Positions 61,945-63,540 of a stretch of DNA of 63,540 nt are shown here, piece after piece. Source of the DNA: Isosphaeraceae bacterium. GTDB taxonomy: Bacteria > Planctomycetota > Planctomycetia > Isosphaerales > Isosphaeraceae. Numbering within the stretch: position 1 is the first letter of the stretch; every line of letters starts with the position of its first letter. The stretch lies in assembly GCA_025356475.1 (NCBI GenBank), contig JANXSX010000182.1, positions 1-63,540 on the forward strand, given 5' to 3'. Below the pieces are notes generated by a model. That model saw only the letters and a list, made by a program, of their open reading frames with translations. It did no database searches and had not been told where the DNA came from. Position numbers and translations under genes: made by a program.

Positions 61945-62235
61945 GTGCTGATCATCTTCAAGCTGTTGTTTTATATCTCACTCGTTCGAGGAATCGCGGC
62001 GAGTGCGGAATTGTCGGAGAGGCCCCTCTTCATGGCGGTGCTGTACGGCCTGGGGTCGTTCGTCCTCGACTCGTACCTACTGGTTCTTGGCGCGTCGTGG
62101 TGGGGCTTAATTCTTAAGACCTTTGTGGGGTTCCTGGTGGTCTGGTTGGTGTTCTGGCTCCTCTCCAAGCTGGAAGACGCAGGGGGGCTCTGGTGGCTGG
62201 TCGTGATCCTCGGTATCCCGACGATCCTGCTGTAG
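61945..62235 (+). CDS. Small membrane protein, unknown
   Basis: The 96-residue protein starts at a GTG with GAGG 8 bases before. It has about three hydrophobic segments (IIFKLLFYISLVRGIAA, LFMAVLYGLGSFVLDSYLLV, WGLILKTFVGFLVVWLVFWL) and ends WWLVVILGIPTILL. Codon use and the hydrophobic pattern argue for a real gene. It lies 10 bases after proA, so it may share the transcript. I do not recognise the family. Confidence 0.68.
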   Translation: MLIIFKLLFYISLVRGIAASAELSERPLFMAVLYGLGSFVLDSYLLVLGASWWGLILKTFVGFLVVWLVFWLLSKLEDAGGLWWLVVILGIPTILL

Positions 62236-62345
62236 GAACAGGATTGTAGGAGCTTCTCGATCCTGAGCTTGTCCGTAGGAATGCAGGCTGCGAGGCTCAG
62301 AAATTTCTCATCGTCCCGATACTTCGAGTGCCCAGCCAGATACGC

Positions 62346-62391
62346 GAAAAAGCCCCCGATGCCGATCGTTGAACGATCGACATCGGGGGCT
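62346..62391 (-). terminator. Rho-independent terminator of the VWA gene
   Basis: AGCCCCCGATGCCGATCGTT pairs with AACGATCGACATCGGGGGCT (19 of 20 positions) around one base, followed on the minus strand by TTTTT. It lies 22 bases past the stop of the VWA gene at 62413, on the correct strand. Confidence 0.9.
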
Positions 62392-62412
62392 CAAATTTAG
62401 GTTCACTGAGTA

Positions 62413-63540
62413 TCAGCGTTGAAGGCTCTGTGCCTTCTTGACCAGCTCAACAAACTCCTTGCGGTATCCGCTCGGGTCGTTGCCAATGGCGGACTGGGCG
62501 AGTTCAAGGACCGCACCGTAGTTGAGACTCCCTTTCGAGGGGGAGTCGCGAAGCAACATGCCGAACGATGCGACCGAGGCGGCGAACTTGAATTCGTTGC
62601 CGGCGTCGGCGTACGACTTGCCGGTGTCCTTGATGGGGCGTTCGATCAACGACGACTTGTCACCGTCGGGCTGTTTGTAACGCAGTTTGACGGTCATCAA
62701 CTCATCGCTCGGCCCGACTTGTTTGGCCTGGGTATACCGAGAGCTCTCGGCCACGAGAGCATCACCGTCCAACTTGTTCGCGGGGATCAACTCATAAAAG
62801 GCAACCACGCTGTGCCCTGCCCCAATCTCGCCGGCATCCTTCGTATCGTCGGCGAAGTGTTGATGGGCCATGATCCGGTTCTCATAGCCGACCAGTCGGA
62901 ACGCGCCCACTTTGCCAGGATTAAAGTCAACCTGGATCTTCACGTCTTTGGCGATCGTGATCAAGGTTCCCCCCATCTCCTCGACGAGTACCTTCTGGGC
63001 CTCCTTGAAACGATCAATGTAGTGATAATTACCGTTCCCCTTGTCGGCGAGAGCCTCCATCTTGGCATCCTTGAGATTCCCCTGGCCAAAGCCAAGGACA
63101 CTCAGAAAGACACCCGACTCACGCTGCTTCTCAATCAAGGTCGTCAATTCGGCATCGCTGGTAACACCCACGTTGAAGTCACCATCTGTGGCGAGGATCA
63201 CCCGGTTGATCCCTCCCTTGATGAAGTTCGCAATCGCGACTTCATAGGCGAGCTTGATCCCGGCCGCACCATTCGTCGAGCCACCCGCTTGCAGGTTCTC
63301 TAAGGAAGAAAGGATCTCACGCTTGTGATCGCAGGACGTCGATTGCAAGAGGAGACCCTCCCGACCGGCGTAGACGACGATCGCGACCCGATCGTTCTCA
63401 CCGAGCTTTTCGACAAGAAGCGGGAAGGCCGCCTTCAGGAGCGGGAGCTTGTCGGGCGTCTGCATACTTCCAGACACGTCGATCAGGAAGACCAGATTCG
63501 TCGGCGGCTTCTTATCGAGGTCGATCGCCTTCCCCTTCAG
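62413..63540 (-). CDS. VWA-domain protein (YfbK-like, DUF3520), cut by the window edge
   Basis: The gene runs off the right edge; about 375 codons are present. Reading from the edge the frame gives NLVFLIDVSGSMQTPD, whose DxSGS is the metal-binding MIDAS motif. Other MIDAS-related parts are GGSTNGAAGIKLAYEVA and RVILATDGDFNVGVT. After the VWA domain comes the DUF3520-type C-terminal part (VDFNPGKVGAFRLVGYENR, HSVVAFYELIPANK, LKYRKQ-like MTVKLRYKQPDGD). Proteins of this type are exported and of unclear role. The missing N-terminus should include a signal peptide. A terminator follows the stop. Confidence 0.92.
   Translation of the reverse strand: MKGKAIDLDKKPPTNLVFLIDVSGSMQTPDKLPLLKAAFPLLVEKLGENDRVAIVVYAGREGLLLQSTSCDHKREILSSLENLQAGGSTNGAAGIKLAYEVAIANFIKGGINRVILATDGDFNVGVTSDAELTTLIEKQRESGVFLSVLGFGQGNLKDAKMEALADKGNGNYHYIDRFKEAQKVLVEEMGGTLITIAKDVKIQVDFNPGKVGAFRLVGYENRIMAHQHFADDTKDAGEIGAGHSVVAFYELIPANKLDGDALVAESSRYTQAKQVGPSDELMTVKLRYKQPDGDKSSLIERPIKDTGKSYADAGNEFKFAASVASFGMLLRDSPSKGSLNYGAVLELAQSAIGNDPSGYRKEFVELVKKAQSLQR

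Overview
The window reads as chromosomal DNA of a planctomycete, most likely of the Isosphaeraceae type. The pointers are families concentrated in that phylum: a DUF1800/DUF1501 pair, a DUF1571 protein, a DUF6807 ('PmoA-like') protein, a YXWGXW-repeat secreted protein, a cytochrome b fused to two cytochrome c domains, and a 'GPK..GK..S..NALKHG' protein. Genes are high-GC and spaced on both strands in short operons. I saw no rRNA, tRNA or CRISPR array. Taxonomy is inferred from gene content only.

Layout. Positions 1-1485 hold a decayed two-gene cassette on the minus strand: an AAA ATPase whose overlapping partner is cut short after about 50 codons, next to the start of another gene that is probably an IS transposase. 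From 1.9 to 20 kb lie planctomycete-type surface and secreted proteins (PQQ-like propeller, FHA protein, DUF1800/DUF1501, YdcF-like, YXWGXW/poly-Q protein), with purH, the fliW-csrA pair, a DUF6807 protein and a membrane acyltransferase. Positions 20.3-24.5 kb carry an isopropylmalate/isocitrate dehydrogenase-family enzyme, a DUF1571 protein and thiC. An intact AAA ATPase/DUF4276-like pair follows at 24.8-26.9 kb, between AT-richer spacers. From 27.3 to 33.2 kb come a class I amidotransferase-like protein without its cysteine, a Rieske/cytochrome b-c module, nrnA and a sugar-nucleotide dehydratase.

Positions 34.8-37.7 kb hold two adjacent frames joined by a run of nine A, possibly one 975-residue protein made by frameshifting or slippage. 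A 186-bp inverted-repeat element, a PDZ protein, a sigma-54 response regulator, a secreted protein and an M28 peptidase follow. At 43.7-47.1 kb sits a three-gene ABC-transporter-like operon whose ATPase has lost most catalytic motifs. From 47.1 to 51.5 kb the minus strand carries carA and a purA-uppS-cdsA operon.

From 51.9 to 62.2 kb the plus strand carries phoH, a 7TM-HD protein, ybeY, a CorC-like protein, recO, a BamD-like and an LptE-like lipoprotein, folP, proA and a small membrane protein. This is a housekeeping run covering RNA maturation, envelope assembly and metabolism. The window ends inside a VWA-domain gene on the minus strand.

Items most worth a second look: the A9 frameshift candidate at 36.4 kb, the degenerate ABC ATPase at 44.5 kb, and the two AAA/partner cassettes, one broken and one intact.
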